Notes: a model not told the origin generated them from the sequence alone. 64,000 nucleotides of DNA from Arcobacter sp. (GCA_003252105.1 QKDL01000050.1:1-64000); one strand, 5' to 3'. Counted from the first letter of the stretch, positions 35,827 through 45,392 are shown. Program-made: numbers and translations.

Positions 35827-37032
35827 ATGAAAAATATTTTGAAGATCTCTTTAGTTACTGCTTGTGCAGTTGCTACAGTTCAAACAAGTTCATTTGCAAG
35901 TGATAGCCTAGCTGATGCCTTTGCAAATGGTAAAATAAAAGGGCAACTTAAATCTTATTATTTTGCAAAAGATTATAATAATAATGCAGCAAAAGATGCA
36001 AGTATTTGGGTAAATGGATTAGTTTTAGGGTATAAAACTGGTAATTTTAATGGCTTCTCTTTAGGAACAACTGCTCAATTCTCTTCTGTTACATCAGTAG
36101 ATGATGATAGTAATAAATATGTAGCAACAATGAATGCTTCAGGTGCAGTTATGTCTGAAATGTATTTACAATATGATATTGATAAAACATCAATGAAAGC
36201 TGGTAGACAATTTTTCTGGACTCCTGTTGTTGGTGGATCAGGTTCTAGATTTATTAGACAATCATATGAAGGTTATACTGTAACAAATACAAATATCCCT
36301 AATACTAAAATAATTGCTGCTTATCTTACAAAATTTGCAGATAGAACTGATAGAACTTCTACAGCTACAAGTAAGGGTGAGCCTGGTGAATTTGGTAGAG
36401 GAGTAGTTGGACAAGATGGGGCATGGACTATTTATGTTAAAAACAATTCAGTTGATAACTTAACACTTCAAGCTCAATATGCTTCAGCATCTGAATCTAC
36501 AAATGGTGCTGATAATGGGCATGATATTTTATATTTTGATGGTACATATAACTTTCCTGGAGATATGAAGCCATATATTGCTGCGCAATATTTAAATACA
36601 TCTTATGACGCAAGTGGTGTTAAAGATGGAAATGCATATGGTGCTAAAATTGGTGCTACATTAGCTGGTGTTTCATTGTATGCTGCTTATACATCAGTAG
36701 GTGATAGTAGTGTAAAACAAGGTATTGGTTCAGGTGCAATTCCATTATATACAAATGGTCCACAAGTTGATGCATGGTCAGCAACTTTTTCTGATACAGA
36801 TGCCATAAGAGTTGGTGCAGCTTATACAATTGGTAAAGTATCTTTAGCTACAGATCATTCAAGATTTAGTAGAACTGGTAAACCTAAAGTTACTGAAACA
36901 AACTTTACAATTACATATAAAATGACAAAAAATCTTATGGCTCAAATTCAATATTCTATGTTAGATAACGAATATGCTGCAGAAGCAAATATAGATACGG
37001 ATTTAAGAACAAGGTTAATTTACTCATTCTAA
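35827..37032 (+). CDS. OprD-like outer-membrane porin 1
   Basis: This 401-residue protein has a signal peptide (cleaved near SSFAS-DS) and the epsilonproteobacterial OprD-family start SLADAFANGKIKGQLKSYYF. Alternating beta strands follow, and it ends in a terminal Phe, typical of barrels. It should let small anionic or aromatic molecules cross the outer membrane. Its upstream region carries the paa-type TGCTAT repeat, so it may be the phenylacetate-linked porin. It resembles the second porin at 59727. Confidence 0.85.
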   Translation: MKNILKISLVTACAVATVQTSSFASDSLADAFANGKIKGQLKSYYFAKDYNNNAAKDASIWVNGLVLGYKTGNFNGFSLGTTAQFSSVTSVDDDSNKYVATMNASGAVMSEMYLQYDIDKTSMKAGRQFFWTPVVGGSGSRFIRQSYEGYTVTNTNIPNTKIIAAYLTKFADRTDRTSTATSKGEPGEFGRGVVGQDGAWTIYVKNNSVDNLTLQAQYASASESTNGADNGHDILYFDGTYNFPGDMKPYIAAQYLNTSYDASGVKDGNAYGAKIGATLAGVSLYAAYTSVGDSSVKQGIGSGAIPLYTNGPQVDAWSATFSDTDAIRVGAAYTIGKVSLATDHSRFSRTGKPKVTETNFTITYKMTKNLMAQIQYSMLDNEYAAEANIDTDLRTRLIYSF

Positions 37033-37178
37033 ACCTAACATTGCGAAATTTGTTCTAAACACAGTGAAAATTTACTGTACCTATTTTCGATGTATTTTGC
37101 TAGTTTGATGACTTTTGCGGAGGAATCAAGCTAGCAACATATCTAATTTATATTCAGAATAATTCTATTGGAGAAAAA

Positions 37179-37622
37179 ATGAAAATCACCTTAAAAATAA
37201 TCATATCTTTGCTAATAACAGTATCATTTATGTTTGCTGATGCAAAAACAGATGTTAAACAACTAGTTGAAGATGGTGTTCAACTTTGCAAAACAAAAGG
37301 GATAGAGGTGTGTTTAAAAACATTTAATGACACAAATGGTGCTTTTGTAAAAGGGTCATTATATGTTTTTGCTATAGATTATAATGGTTTAACTCTTGCC
37401 CATGGTGGAAATAACAAGATTGTTGGTAAAAATCTTTATAAAATTAAAGACCCAAATGGAACAATGTTATTTCAAGAATTTATTAAAATTGCAAAAACTA
37501 AAGGTGAAGGTTGGTTAGATTATAAATGGTCACATCCTTCAACAAAACTACCAACTGCAAAAAGCTCTTTTATAAAAGCTGTTGATGATAATATCCTTAT
37601 TGGTTCAGGATATTATAAATAA
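37179..37622 (+). CDS. Periplasmic single Cache domain protein
   Basis: This 147-residue protein has a signal peptide (to about residue 20, SFMFADA) and a complete small Cache-like domain with FVKGSLYVFAIDYNGLTLAHG and GEGWLDYKWSHP. No membrane tail or signalling domain is attached, so it is a free periplasmic ligand binder. It might present an organic acid to a receptor or transporter. It ends in a strong terminator. Confidence 0.75.
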   Translation: MKITLKIIISLLITVSFMFADAKTDVKQLVEDGVQLCKTKGIEVCLKTFNDTNGAFVKGSLYVFAIDYNGLTLAHGGNNKIVGKNLYKIKDPNGTMLFQEFIKIAKTKGEGWLDYKWSHPSTKLPTAKSSFIKAVDDNILIGSGYYK

Positions 37623-37625
37623 AAA

Positions 37626-37656
37626 TTAAACTAGGTAGATTTTTTACCTAGTTTAA
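37626..37656. terminator. Bidirectional terminator
   Basis: A perfect 12-bp stem, TTAAACTAGGTA / TACCTAGTTTAA with a T-rich loop, lies between the Cache gene and the convergent ABC permease. Confidence 0.8.
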
Positions 37657-37663
37657 AATCAAG

Positions 37664-38695
37664 TCAATTTACAGACTTTTCTACAACAATATCTTTTTTC
37701 TTTACATGCCTTTTTGTAGCAAAAAGATGGAAGTTATTAAAGCGGGTTTTAATAAGTCCCCAAATACCTTGTGGTGCTTTTATCATAATAACTATTGTAA
37801 ATAATCCAAGTATAATCAAATACCAAGTACCAAAGTCATTTAGTGTTTCTCTCATGGTTATATAGATTAAAGTTCCAATAATAGGTCCTTCAATTGTACC
37901 AATTCCACCAATAACAACTATAAAAAACATAATTGCTGTCCAGTCTATAGAAAAGGCTGCTTCTGGAGATACTCTAAGTTTTGTTATAAAAATTAAAGCT
38001 CCAGCCATACCACAACCAAAAGCTGAGATTAGATATACCATCAGTTTTACTTTTTTTACTTTTATCCCTAAACTTTCACTTGCTACTTCACTATCTCTTA
38101 CAGCTGTAAGAGAGATTCCATATTTTGACCTTAATAGATAACTTACAAGTAAAACAGAACCAATGCCTAAAAATATTGCAAACCAAAGGGTTAAAGACTC
38201 TCTCCACCAAGTAGGAATTCCTCTCATTGTACTTGTTATTGATAATCCTGAACCACCACCAAGCCAAGATACATTTGAAAAAAGTAATCTAAAAGTTTCT
38301 GCTAATACCCAAGTTCCTACTGCAAAATAGGCCCCTTTTAATCTAAAGGCTACTTTTGAAACCATTAGAGCAACTAATACAGAAACTAAACCAGCAAGTG
38401 GGATTACCATAAATGGATCCATACCTAATTTATAAGCAAAGATTACTAAACAATAAGCTCCAATTCCAATGAAAAGTTGTTGACCAACTGATAATAAACC
38501 ACCATATCCAGCAAGTAAATTCCACATTTGTGCTAAAGATAAGATATATAAAAACTCGGTAATTTTTCTAATATCAGCACGACCTAACCACCAAGGAGTA
38601 GATATTAAAAATATTATAAAAAATATTGTAAAGATTCCAAAACCTTTGGTAACTTTATTACCTCGTGTAATCTCATATTTATCTGAAGTATTCAT
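37664..38695 (-). CDS. LivM-type ABC permease (importer 2)
   Basis: This 343-residue permease has about nine transmembrane helices and the LivM motifs LLAGYGGLLSVGQQLFIGIGAY and VVIGGIGTIEGPIIGTLIY. It overlaps the LivH-type gene by 1 bp and is the last gene of a five-gene operon whose first gene has a GCGA promoter. The substrate is probably an aromatic compound linked to the phenol regulon; this is inferred. Confidence 0.9.
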   Translation of the reverse strand: MNTSDKYEITRGNKVTKGFGIFTIFFIIFLISTPWWLGRADIRKITEFLYILSLAQMWNLLAGYGGLLSVGQQLFIGIGAYCLVIFAYKLGMDPFMVIPLAGLVSVLVALMVSKVAFRLKGAYFAVGTWVLAETFRLLFSNVSWLGGGSGLSITSTMRGIPTWWRESLTLWFAIFLGIGSVLLVSYLLRSKYGISLTAVRDSEVASESLGIKVKKVKLMVYLISAFGCGMAGALIFITKLRVSPEAAFSIDWTAIMFFIVVIGGIGTIEGPIIGTLIYITMRETLNDFGTWYLIILGLFTIVIMIKAPQGIWGLIKTRFNNFHLFATKRHVKKKDIVVEKSVN

Positions 38696-39567
38696 TATCT
38701 CTCCCTTGTTTTTGGAAATAATCCATTTGGCTTAACCATTAAAATAATGATAAAAACAATATGACCAGCTAAGATTCCCCAACCTGGATCTAAATTTGAG
38801 CCAATAGTTTGAGCAATACCTAAAATAATTCCACCAACTAAAGTACCCCAAAATGAACCTAATCCACCAATAATTACAACTTCAAAAGCGTATAAAAGTT
38901 GAAGAGGCCCAGCTGCTGGGTCAAAATTTGTTCTAATAGCTAGTAATACTCCAGCAATAGCAGTAACACCTAAAGCTAAGCCCATAGCCATACCATAAAT
39001 ATGTTTTGTTTTTATACCCATAAGTTGTGCAATTTCATGGTCATCAGAGGTTGCTCTAAAACATCTTCCAAGATTTGTTTTGTAAAAGATATATTGTAAA
39101 GTTACAATTACTGCAATAGCTATAATAATAGTTATCAAAGGAAAAACTCCAATGGCAATATTGTTTCCTAAACCTATACTTGCAACTTCAACTTCACCTG
39201 CATTTAATCCTCTAAAATCAGCAGAGAAAATCTCTAAAAGTAAATTTTGGATGATAATAGACATACCAAAAGTTACAAGTAAAGCAGGCATGATATCAGT
39301 ACCCAAAGTTTTGTTTAAAACCAATCTTTGTAGGGCATACCCTAAAACAGCCATAAGAGGTACAACTAATAATATGGTATAAAATGGGTTGATTTGTAAA
39401 GGTTGAACAATAGCAAAAGCTAAATATGCTCCAACAATTATAAAATCTCCATGAGCCATATTGATTATTCTCATAACACCAAAAGATAATGAAAGCCCAG
39501 TTGCAAAAAGTGCATAAAGCCCACCAAGTAGTATACCTTGAATAATTACATTAATCCACTCTATCAT
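38695..39567 (-). CDS. LivH-type ABC permease (importer 2)
   Basis: This 290-residue permease has about eight transmembrane helices and LivH motifs GGLYALFATGLSLSFGVMRIIN at the start and GGLGSFWGTLVGGIILG near the end. It lies 2 bp after the LivF-type ATPase and overlaps the LivM-type gene by 1 bp. Confidence 0.9.
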   Translation of the reverse strand: MIEWINVIIQGILLGGLYALFATGLSLSFGVMRIINMAHGDFIIVGAYLAFAIVQPLQINPFYTILLVVPLMAVLGYALQRLVLNKTLGTDIMPALLVTFGMSIIIQNLLLEIFSADFRGLNAGEVEVASIGLGNNIAIGVFPLITIIIAIAVIVTLQYIFYKTNLGRCFRATSDDHEIAQLMGIKTKHIYGMAMGLALGVTAIAGVLLAIRTNFDPAAGPLQLLYAFEVVIIGGLGSFWGTLVGGIILGIAQTIGSNLDPGWGILAGHIVFIIILMVKPNGLFPKTRER

Positions 39568-39569
39568 AA

Positions 39570-40268
39570 CTATACTCCAAAATAGGCTTTTGAAATTTCA
39601 TCATGGGTAAGTTCATTTGGTTTTCCTTGTAGTGATACACGTCCCTCTTGAAAACAATAAACTCTATTAGAAACTTTCATCGCTTGATTTATATCTTGTT
39701 CAACAATAACAATCGAAATACCCTGTTTTTTTATTTGTGGAAAGATTGCATAAATATCTTTTACAATAACAGGTGCAAGCCCTAAAGATATCTCATCACA
39801 AAGTAAAACTTTTGGATTTGACATCAAAGCACGACCAATTGCCACCATTTGTTGTTGACCTCCTGATAATGCTGTACCTGGAGATAAACGTCGCTCTTTT
39901 AAAATAGGAAATATCTCGTAAACTTTTTCTAAATTCCATTCCCCATCTCTTTTTGATTCTTTTCCAATCAAAAGATTCTCTTCAACACTTAAACTAGGAA
40001 ATAATCTTCTTCCCTCTGGAACCATAGCAATACCTAGTTTTGCTATATCATCAGCACTAAAACCACCAATATTTTTATCATTTAGTGAAATTGAATCATT
40101 TTCTACACTAACAAGTCCTGTAAGTGACTTTAGAAATGTTGATTTACCTGCTCCATTTGAGCCTATAATACAAACAGTTTCACCCTCATCTAAATAAAAA
40201 TCGATTCCATATAGTGCTTGAAAATCCCCATATCTTGCTATTAAATTTTTACACTCTAAAATACTCAT
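39570..40268 (-). CDS. LivF-type ABC ATPase (importer 2)
   Basis: This 232-residue ATPase has Walker A (GSNGAGKST), signature LSGGQQQM and Walker B (VLLCDEISLGLAP). It overlaps the LivG-type gene by 4 bp. It energises the second Liv-type importer. Confidence 0.92.
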   Translation of the reverse strand: MSILECKNLIARYGDFQALYGIDFYLDEGETVCIIGSNGAGKSTFLKSLTGLVSVENDSISLNDKNIGGFSADDIAKLGIAMVPEGRRLFPSLSVEENLLIGKESKRDGEWNLEKVYEIFPILKERRLSPGTALSGGQQQMVAIGRALMSNPKVLLCDEISLGLAPVIVKDIYAIFPQIKKQGISIVIVEQDINQAMKVSNRVYCFQEGRVSLQGKPNELTHDEISKAYFGV

Positions 40269-40987
40269 TCTATTTCAATCCCCATATAAACCTCTTTTAC
40301 TTCAGGACTATTCATAACAGCTTGTGGTTCACCTTGAACTAGCATTTGTCCGAAATTTATTGCAATGATTCTATCTACAACTGATAATAAAGCATGAACA
40401 ATATGTTCAATCCAAATAATAGAGACTCCCTCTTTTCTTATATCTTGAATTAGTTCTATTAACTCATGTACTTCATGTTCAGTTAAACCACCTGCAATCT
40501 CATCAAGAAGTAAAATTTTTGGTTGTGTAGATAAAGCTTTTGCTAATTCAAGTCTTTTTCTTTCAAGTAAAGATAAAGAACCAGCTAGTTTTTCAGCTTT
40601 GTCTATTAGTCCTGTTTGTTCTAACACAAAAAGAGCCAACTCTTGTGCCTCTTTTTCTGAATAGTTATTTCCATAAACTGCCCCAACTAAAACATTTTCA
40701 AATACACTCATCCCTACAAATGGATGTGGTATTTGATATGTTCTTCCAAACCCCTCTAAACATCTATCCGATGGGCTTAAAGATAAAATACTTTTATCAT
40801 TAAATAAAATATCTCCACTATCAGGTTTTAAATCTCCAGAGATGAGGTTAAAAAGTGTTGTTTTACCTGCACCATTGGGTCCTAAAACACCTAAAGCTTC
40901 CCCTTTTTTCAATTCAAAAGATATATCATCTGTAACTTTTAATGAACCAAAATTTTTGGAAACATTTTCTACTTTTAATAAACTCAA
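40265..40987 (-). CDS. LivG-type ABC ATPase (importer 2)
   Basis: This 240-residue ATPase has Walker A (GPNGAGKTT), a LivG-type signature region (LSLLERKRLELAKAL) and Walker B (ILLLDEIAGGL). I chose the TTG at 40987 because AGGAG lies 5 nt upstream and the protein then begins MSLLKVENVSKNFG, like the LivG of importer 1. An upstream ATG at 41017 would add ten residues with no family match. Confidence 0.88.
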   Translation of the reverse strand: MSLLKVENVSKNFGSLKVTDDISFELKKGEALGVLGPNGAGKTTLFNLISGDLKPDSGDILFNDKSILSLSPSDRCLEGFGRTYQIPHPFVGMSVFENVLVGAVYGNNYSEKEAQELALFVLEQTGLIDKAEKLAGSLSLLERKRLELAKALSTQPKILLLDEIAGGLTEHEVHELIELIQDIRKEGVSIIWIEHIVHALLSVVDRIIAINFGQMLVQGEPQAVMNSPEVKEVYMGIEIE

Positions 40988-41054
40988 ATAAACTCCTATT
41001 AATAATTTGAAGTCCACAATATATATTTATATTATGGACAATTTGTTTTGTTTT

Positions 41055-42344
41055 TTAATTAATAGGTTCTAATTTACCTTGAACTTTTATAGCTTGTGCT
41101 TGAGAGTTTTCAACAATAACTAAATCTAAACCTTTATCACTTTTTCTCCATTGACCAGATACAAGTGGTGTTTTACTTATATTTGGAACAGGTCCAGTTT
41201 TAAAGTTAACAGGTCCAACAATTGAAGCATAATCAGTATTTGCAATTGCATCTTTGATTGCATCTGGATTACCAGGACCTTTTGATCTTTTTAATACATC
41301 TATGGCTACTTCAAATAGTGCATGTTTAAATCCTAAAGGCATAGTCCATTGTTTGTTTGTAGCTTTTGAATAAGCAGTTGCAAGTTGTTCTGATGTTTGT
41401 CCAGTAAGTCCAGAAGTGTATGGATGCGTTGGAGACCACCATACTTCAACACTTAAGTTATTTGCTCTTTTACCAAATGGTTCAATAGCAATAGGGAACT
41501 CACTAGCTTTTGCAACTGTTACGATTTTTGGATTAAAACCTTGTTGACCAGCTTGATTCCAAAAGTTAGCAAAATCTGGTGGTGGAATTACACCTGCAAC
41601 TATCTCTACACCTTGTTTTTTAAACTCATAAATATATGAAGAGAAGTCACTTGATGGAGATTGGTATCTTCCTAAATCAACAATTTTATAACCTTTTTGT
41701 TTTAATACAGGTGGGAAACCTAACTTATCATCTCCCCAAGCATTTCCATCTGAGTCATTAGGGAAAAGAACACCAATAACTTTATTTGTTGGGATTTGTT
41801 CCCAAAGGTTTGTATATGAACCAATAACATCCTCTAATCCCCAGAAAAAGTGGTATGTCCACTCAAAGCCCTCTTTAGGGTTTCCACCACGTCCAAAAAA
41901 GTGTGGTTGCCAAGGTGTATCAGTTGTAATACAAGGTACGCCATTTAGTTCACATTGGTCAGCAACAGGATTAGTAGTAGCAGGAGTACTAGCAGCTATT
42001 ACTAAATCAACTTCATCATTTAATATAAGTTGTGAAGCTACCTCAGAAGCTCTGTTTGAGTTTGATTGACTATCTTTATAGATTATCTCAACTGGGTGTG
42101 TTGTTCCATCTATTGTGATACCATCTTTTACAGCTTCTTTTACTTGTGCCAATGTAAAAGCATCTGGTTCTGCAAAAATTGCCAGTGGTCCAGTTTGAGG
42201 ACTTACATAACCAATTTTAAAAGCTTTACCTTTTTTAGTTGATGCGGCAAATGCAGTTGTACTATTTAATATAGTCATACCTCCAACAGCAGCAGTTCCT
42301 AAACGTTTTAATGCTTCACGACGAGTTAAAGTATTGTTATTCAT
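41055..42344 (-). CDS. Tat-exported substrate-binding protein (importer 2)
   Basis: This 429-residue type I periplasmic binding protein has a twin-arginine signal (LTRREALKRLGTAAVGG) cut near AFAAS. The mature start FKIGYVSPQTGPLAIFAEPD is LivJ-like. Length and features resemble binding proteins for aromatic or amide substrates rather than amino acids, but the ligand is unknown. It begins the importer operon behind a GCGA promoter (42384-42415), which places the importer in the phenol regulon. Confidence 0.88.
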   Translation of the reverse strand: MNNNTLTRREALKRLGTAAVGGMTILNSTTAFAASTKKGKAFKIGYVSPQTGPLAIFAEPDAFTLAQVKEAVKDGITIDGTTHPVEIIYKDSQSNSNRASEVASQLILNDEVDLVIAASTPATTNPVADQCELNGVPCITTDTPWQPHFFGRGGNPKEGFEWTYHFFWGLEDVIGSYTNLWEQIPTNKVIGVLFPNDSDGNAWGDDKLGFPPVLKQKGYKIVDLGRYQSPSSDFSSYIYEFKKQGVEIVAGVIPPPDFANFWNQAGQQGFNPKIVTVAKASEFPIAIEPFGKRANNLSVEVWWSPTHPYTSGLTGQTSEQLATAYSKATNKQWTMPLGFKHALFEVAIDVLKRSKGPGNPDAIKDAIANTDYASIVGPVNFKTGPVPNISKTPLVSGQWRKSDKGLDLVIVENSQAQAIKVQGKLEPIN

Positions 42345-42383
42345 CTTTTTCCCTTTAAAATAGTTTTGTCGTCCTTCAAGGCA

Positions 42384-42415
42384 ATTATTACTTAAAGAAA
42401 TCGCTTCTTAATCGC
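42384..42415 (-). promoter_or_regulatory. GCGA 11-bp repeat promoter of importer 2
   Basis: On the minus strand GCGA begins at 42415 and 42404. AATAAT runs 42389..42384, starting 15 bp after the second repeat begins. It drives the binding-protein gene. Confidence 0.68.
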
Positions 42416-42471
42416 GAATTAATAAAAAAATTAATTTATTAAACTATATAAAATTTAAAATATTGTGTTTA

Positions 42472-42503
42472 GCGATAATTTCGCGAAAGGTTTTGGTAAT
42501 AAT
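42472..42503 (+). promoter_or_regulatory. GCGA 11-bp repeat promoter of the SBP_bac_3-like gene
   Basis: GCGA is at 42472 and 42483. AATAAT is at 42498, 15 bp after the second repeat begins. It is divergent from the importer 2 promoter 60 bp away. Confidence 0.68.
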
Positions 42504-42555
42504 TTTGGATACAAAATTTTATATTTTGTTCTATTTCAAAACAAAAGGAGAAGAG

Positions 42556-43272
42556 ATGTTTAGAAAAATTGTTTTCTTTACTGTGTTTTTAATCTTGTTG
42601 CCATTTATGGCTTTTGCAGATGAGTATAAGGTATCTTTGGCTCAATTACCAGTTTATGCAGAGAGTTCTGACAAAGGTGTTTTAGTTGATTTGGTAAAAG
42701 CTATAGAAAAAGAGAGTGGAAATAAAATCTCATTAAAGGTGATGCCTTTTGCAAGTTCTGTTTATATGGCTCAAAAGGGTAAAACAGATTTTCATATGCC
42801 TTTAATAAAAAACGATATTTTAGATGAAGAAAAATTGCCATTTTCTTATTCAAATGAAACAATATTTCATGTAAATTTTGTTTTATACACAAAAAAAGGA
42901 AGTGATGTAACTTTGGATAATTTGGCATCTAAAACTATAGAAACAGATAGAGCTCATGTGAACTATTTCCCTTTTGATATTAAACCTACAAACTCAATTG
43001 CTAAAAGTTTAGAAAAATTACACAATGGGCAAATTGATGGATTTATTTTTGCTGATTTTGCAACTGATCCTTTTTTGAAAGAAGCAGGATATAAAGATAT
43101 TCAAAGAGGTTTATATAAAGTGTTTGAATCTAAAATGGTATTACCTAAAAATGAAAGAGGAAAACAAGTTGATACGATGTTAACAGCTTCTATTAAAAAT
43201 CTAAGAGCAAATGGTCAGTTAGAAAAAATTATGCACCAAATAGATTTGCCTTATAGTGATTGGCAACCATAA
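42556..43272 (+). CDS. SBP_bac_3-like periplasmic binding protein
   Basis: This 238-residue protein has a signal peptide (MFRKIVFFTVFLILLPFMAFA) and a type II binding-protein fold (YKVSLAQLPVYAESSDKGVLVDLVKAIEKE). The start is set by AAGGAG at 42545-42550; the upstream frame from 42463 lacks a ribosome site and contains the promoter. No transporter subunits accompany it. It is in the GCGA regulon and converges on the second regulator/kinase pair. It may bind an aromatic or amino-acid-like ligand. Confidence 0.75.
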   Translation: MFRKIVFFTVFLILLPFMAFADEYKVSLAQLPVYAESSDKGVLVDLVKAIEKESGNKISLKVMPFASSVYMAQKGKTDFHMPLIKNDILDEEKLPFSYSNETIFHVNFVLYTKKGSDVTLDNLASKTIETDRAHVNYFPFDIKPTNSIAKSLEKLHNGQIDGFIFADFATDPFLKEAGYKDIQRGLYKVFESKMVLPKNERGKQVDTMLTASIKNLRANGQLEKIMHQIDLPYSDWQP

Positions 43273-43277
43273 AAAAG

Positions 43278-43308
43278 ATAAAATAGAGTTATAACAACTC
43301 TATTTTAT
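43278..43308. terminator. Bidirectional terminator
   Basis: A 13-bp perfect stem, ATAAAATAGAGTT / AACTCTATTTTAT, separates the SBP gene from the convergent regulator and overlaps its stop region. Confidence 0.75.
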
Positions 43309-44050
43309 ACCCTGTATTATTTTGATTTATTATCAAATCTTTATGAATTTTATTTCTAAGTCTAAATAAAAGTGACCTAAAAGCAGCGTAACCTGCTGGT
43401 TCATCTTGCCATATTGCATATTCAAGTTGCTCTTGTGATACATTTTGCCCAGGAGTTTGACATAAAACTTTTATGATTTTAATCTCTTTTGAAGTAAGCT
43501 TTACAGGCTCATCACCAAAATACAAAATCTCTTTTTCTTTGTCATATAAATATCCATATTTTAGTTTTATTGTTCTTGACTTTCTTTCCACATCCAAAGA
43601 GAGTTTATGTTCTAATGTTTTATTTATATTTTTAACAGCAGTTAAATCAAGTTTGTTTTTATTGTCCTCTTTTGCTTTTTCAAGTGCAACTTCAATAGCA
43701 GCTTGAAGATGACTTTTTTTATATGGCTTTATTAAGTATCCATAAGCCATAGTTTCAGAAGCCTCTTTTATAGTTGCAAGTTCAGAGTTTGCAGTTAAAA
43801 ATATCACTGGAACATTTGGCAAAATATCTTTTAACTCTTTTGCTAAAACAATTCCTGTAGTAGGCCCTTGTAAATAGATATCCATAAGGATTAAATCAGG
43901 TTTAATTTGCTCATCATTTAAAAGTCTCATAGTATTACAACGATTATTTGAAATTCCACAAGGCTCATATCCAAGCCCAGCTAATACCTGTTTTAGATTT
44001 AAGGCAATTATTGGTTCATCTTCAACAATCAAGATTTTTGTTTTATTCAT
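43289..44050 (-). CDS. OmpR-type response regulator 2
   Basis: This 253-residue regulator has a receiver domain (phospho-acceptor Asp57 in LILMDIYL; LIKPYKKS Lys) and an OmpR-type winged helix (LTSKEIKIIKVLC; recognition region AAFRSLLFRLRNKIHKD). The protein is a close paralogue of the regulator at 7059, with an almost identical recognition helix. It overlaps the kinase start by 4 bp. Being encoded between two GCGA promoter clusters, it is a second candidate activator of the same regulon. Confidence 0.9.
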   Translation of the reverse strand: MNKTKILIVEDEPIIALNLKQVLAGLGYEPCGISNNRCNTMRLLNDEQIKPDLILMDIYLQGPTTGIVLAKELKDILPNVPVIFLTANSELATIKEASETMAYGYLIKPYKKSHLQAAIEVALEKAKEDNKNKLDLTAVKNINKTLEHKLSLDVERKSRTIKLKYGYLYDKEKEILYFGDEPVKLTSKEIKIIKVLCQTPGQNVSQEQLEYAIWQDEPAGYAAFRSLLFRLRNKIHKDLIINQNNTGYKIELL

Positions 44051-45339
44051 TTAATCTCCTTTTTTGGAAATACAATATTGCATTCAAGTCCATTATTATT
44101 TTTAAATTCTATTGTTCCATGTAGTTGGAAATCAACTATAGAATGGATAAGTTGCATACCAATAGAATCAGATTTTTCCAAATCATCTAAGTTTTTTAAT
44201 CCTTCACCATTGTCTCTTATTTTTACTCTGATATTTTTACCTTCAAGATTCATATGGATACAAAGTAGATTTTTTCTATCATCTTTAAATGCATATTTAA
44301 AAGCATTTACACAAAGTTCATGTAAAAGCATTCCAACTTGAATACATCTATTTATTGAAAACTCCATTTTGTCTATATTTAAATCAACTTCAATATGTGT
44401 ATTATTTGAGATATATAACTCTTTTATATCCTCAACTAATTTTTCAATATATTCATTTACATTTATATATGCTAAATTTTCACCTAAATATAAAAACTCA
44501 TGAACTAAAGCCATAGCATGAATCTTACTTCGACTCTCTTTCATTTGCTCTTTAAACTTTTCATCTTCTGATTTATATGCTTGCATATTTAATAAAGAGG
44601 AGATGATTTCCATATTGTTTTTTACTCTATGATGTATCTCTTTTAATAAAATCTCTTTCTCTTTTACAGATTTCTGTAACTCTTCATTCATAGTAGTGAT
44701 TTTATTTCTATTTGCAATTCTTTGGGTCATATCTCTAGCAAAAGCACAAATATACTCTCTGCCATTGTATATAAAAGAGTGCCCTGAAACCTCTACTGGA
44801 TAAATTGTTCCATCTTTTCTTCTATGAGTTGATTCTAATCTCCAATTTGGAGTATCTTTAATCTCTTTCATACAAAATGGAGAGGTTTGTCTTGTAAAAT
44901 TTGGGTCTATATCTTCAAGGTACATATTTTCAAATTCCTCTTTTGTATAACCATCCATTTTGCAAGTAGCATTATTAACATATATAAATTTCCCATCAAG
45001 TGTAAACCAGTGTATAGCATCTACAGAGTGATCAAGTGCGAACTCATATGGAGCTAATCTATCTTTCTCTTTTTGTTTTAAATCATTGTATGCTTTTTCA
45101 ATATTTTTTATAACTTTTTGCATGTGAGATATCATCAAATATAAAATTATCCCCGTTGAGATTATAAATAAAATACCAAAGGTTAAAGGACCTTGTTTTG
45201 TAATATCATTATGCTCAAAAAATACTGTAATTAGTTTATCTAGTGATATTAATCCTAATATTCCAACTAAGATATATACAATAGAAAACCGTTTTGCCAT
45301 TTTGTTTGTATTTAAAAAAGTTTTACTTACATTTATCAT
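44047..45339 (-). CDS. PAS sensor histidine kinase 2 (HisKA_2 type)
   Basis: This 430-residue paralogue of kinase 1 has two transmembrane helices with a very short loop, a PAS domain (FALDHSVDAIHWF to AFARDMT), the phospho-acceptor motif EIHHRVKNN and an ATPase domain (HELCVNAFKYAF; RDNGEGL). The PAS domain differs from that of kinase 1, while the catalytic part is nearly the same, suggesting a duplicate that senses a different or related effector. Confidence 0.9.
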   Translation of the reverse strand: MINVSKTFLNTNKMAKRFSIVYILVGILGLISLDKLITVFFEHNDITKQGPLTFGILFIISTGIILYLMISHMQKVIKNIEKAYNDLKQKEKDRLAPYEFALDHSVDAIHWFTLDGKFIYVNNATCKMDGYTKEEFENMYLEDIDPNFTRQTSPFCMKEIKDTPNWRLESTHRRKDGTIYPVEVSGHSFIYNGREYICAFARDMTQRIANRNKITTMNEELQKSVKEKEILLKEIHHRVKNNMEIISSLLNMQAYKSEDEKFKEQMKESRSKIHAMALVHEFLYLGENLAYINVNEYIEKLVEDIKELYISNNTHIEVDLNIDKMEFSINRCIQVGMLLHELCVNAFKYAFKDDRKNLLCIHMNLEGKNIRVKIRDNGEGLKNLDDLEKSDSIGMQLIHSIVDFQLHGTIEFKNNNGLECNIVFPKKEIK

Positions 45340-45392
45340 TTTTTTTCACCTTGGCAAAATTATATCATATAAATTATTTTTAGTTAAACAGC

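Noticed and set aside
42463-42555. N-terminal extension of the SBP_bac_3-like gene from 42463
   Set aside because: It has no ribosome site, contains the GCGA promoter, and would put 31 residues in front of a clear signal peptide that starts at 42556 after AAGGAG.
42556-45339. SBP_bac_3-like protein as the extracellular sensor partner of kinase 2
   Set aside because: Kinase 2 has only about a dozen residues between its two membrane helices, so a docking surface for a periplasmic protein is unlikely.
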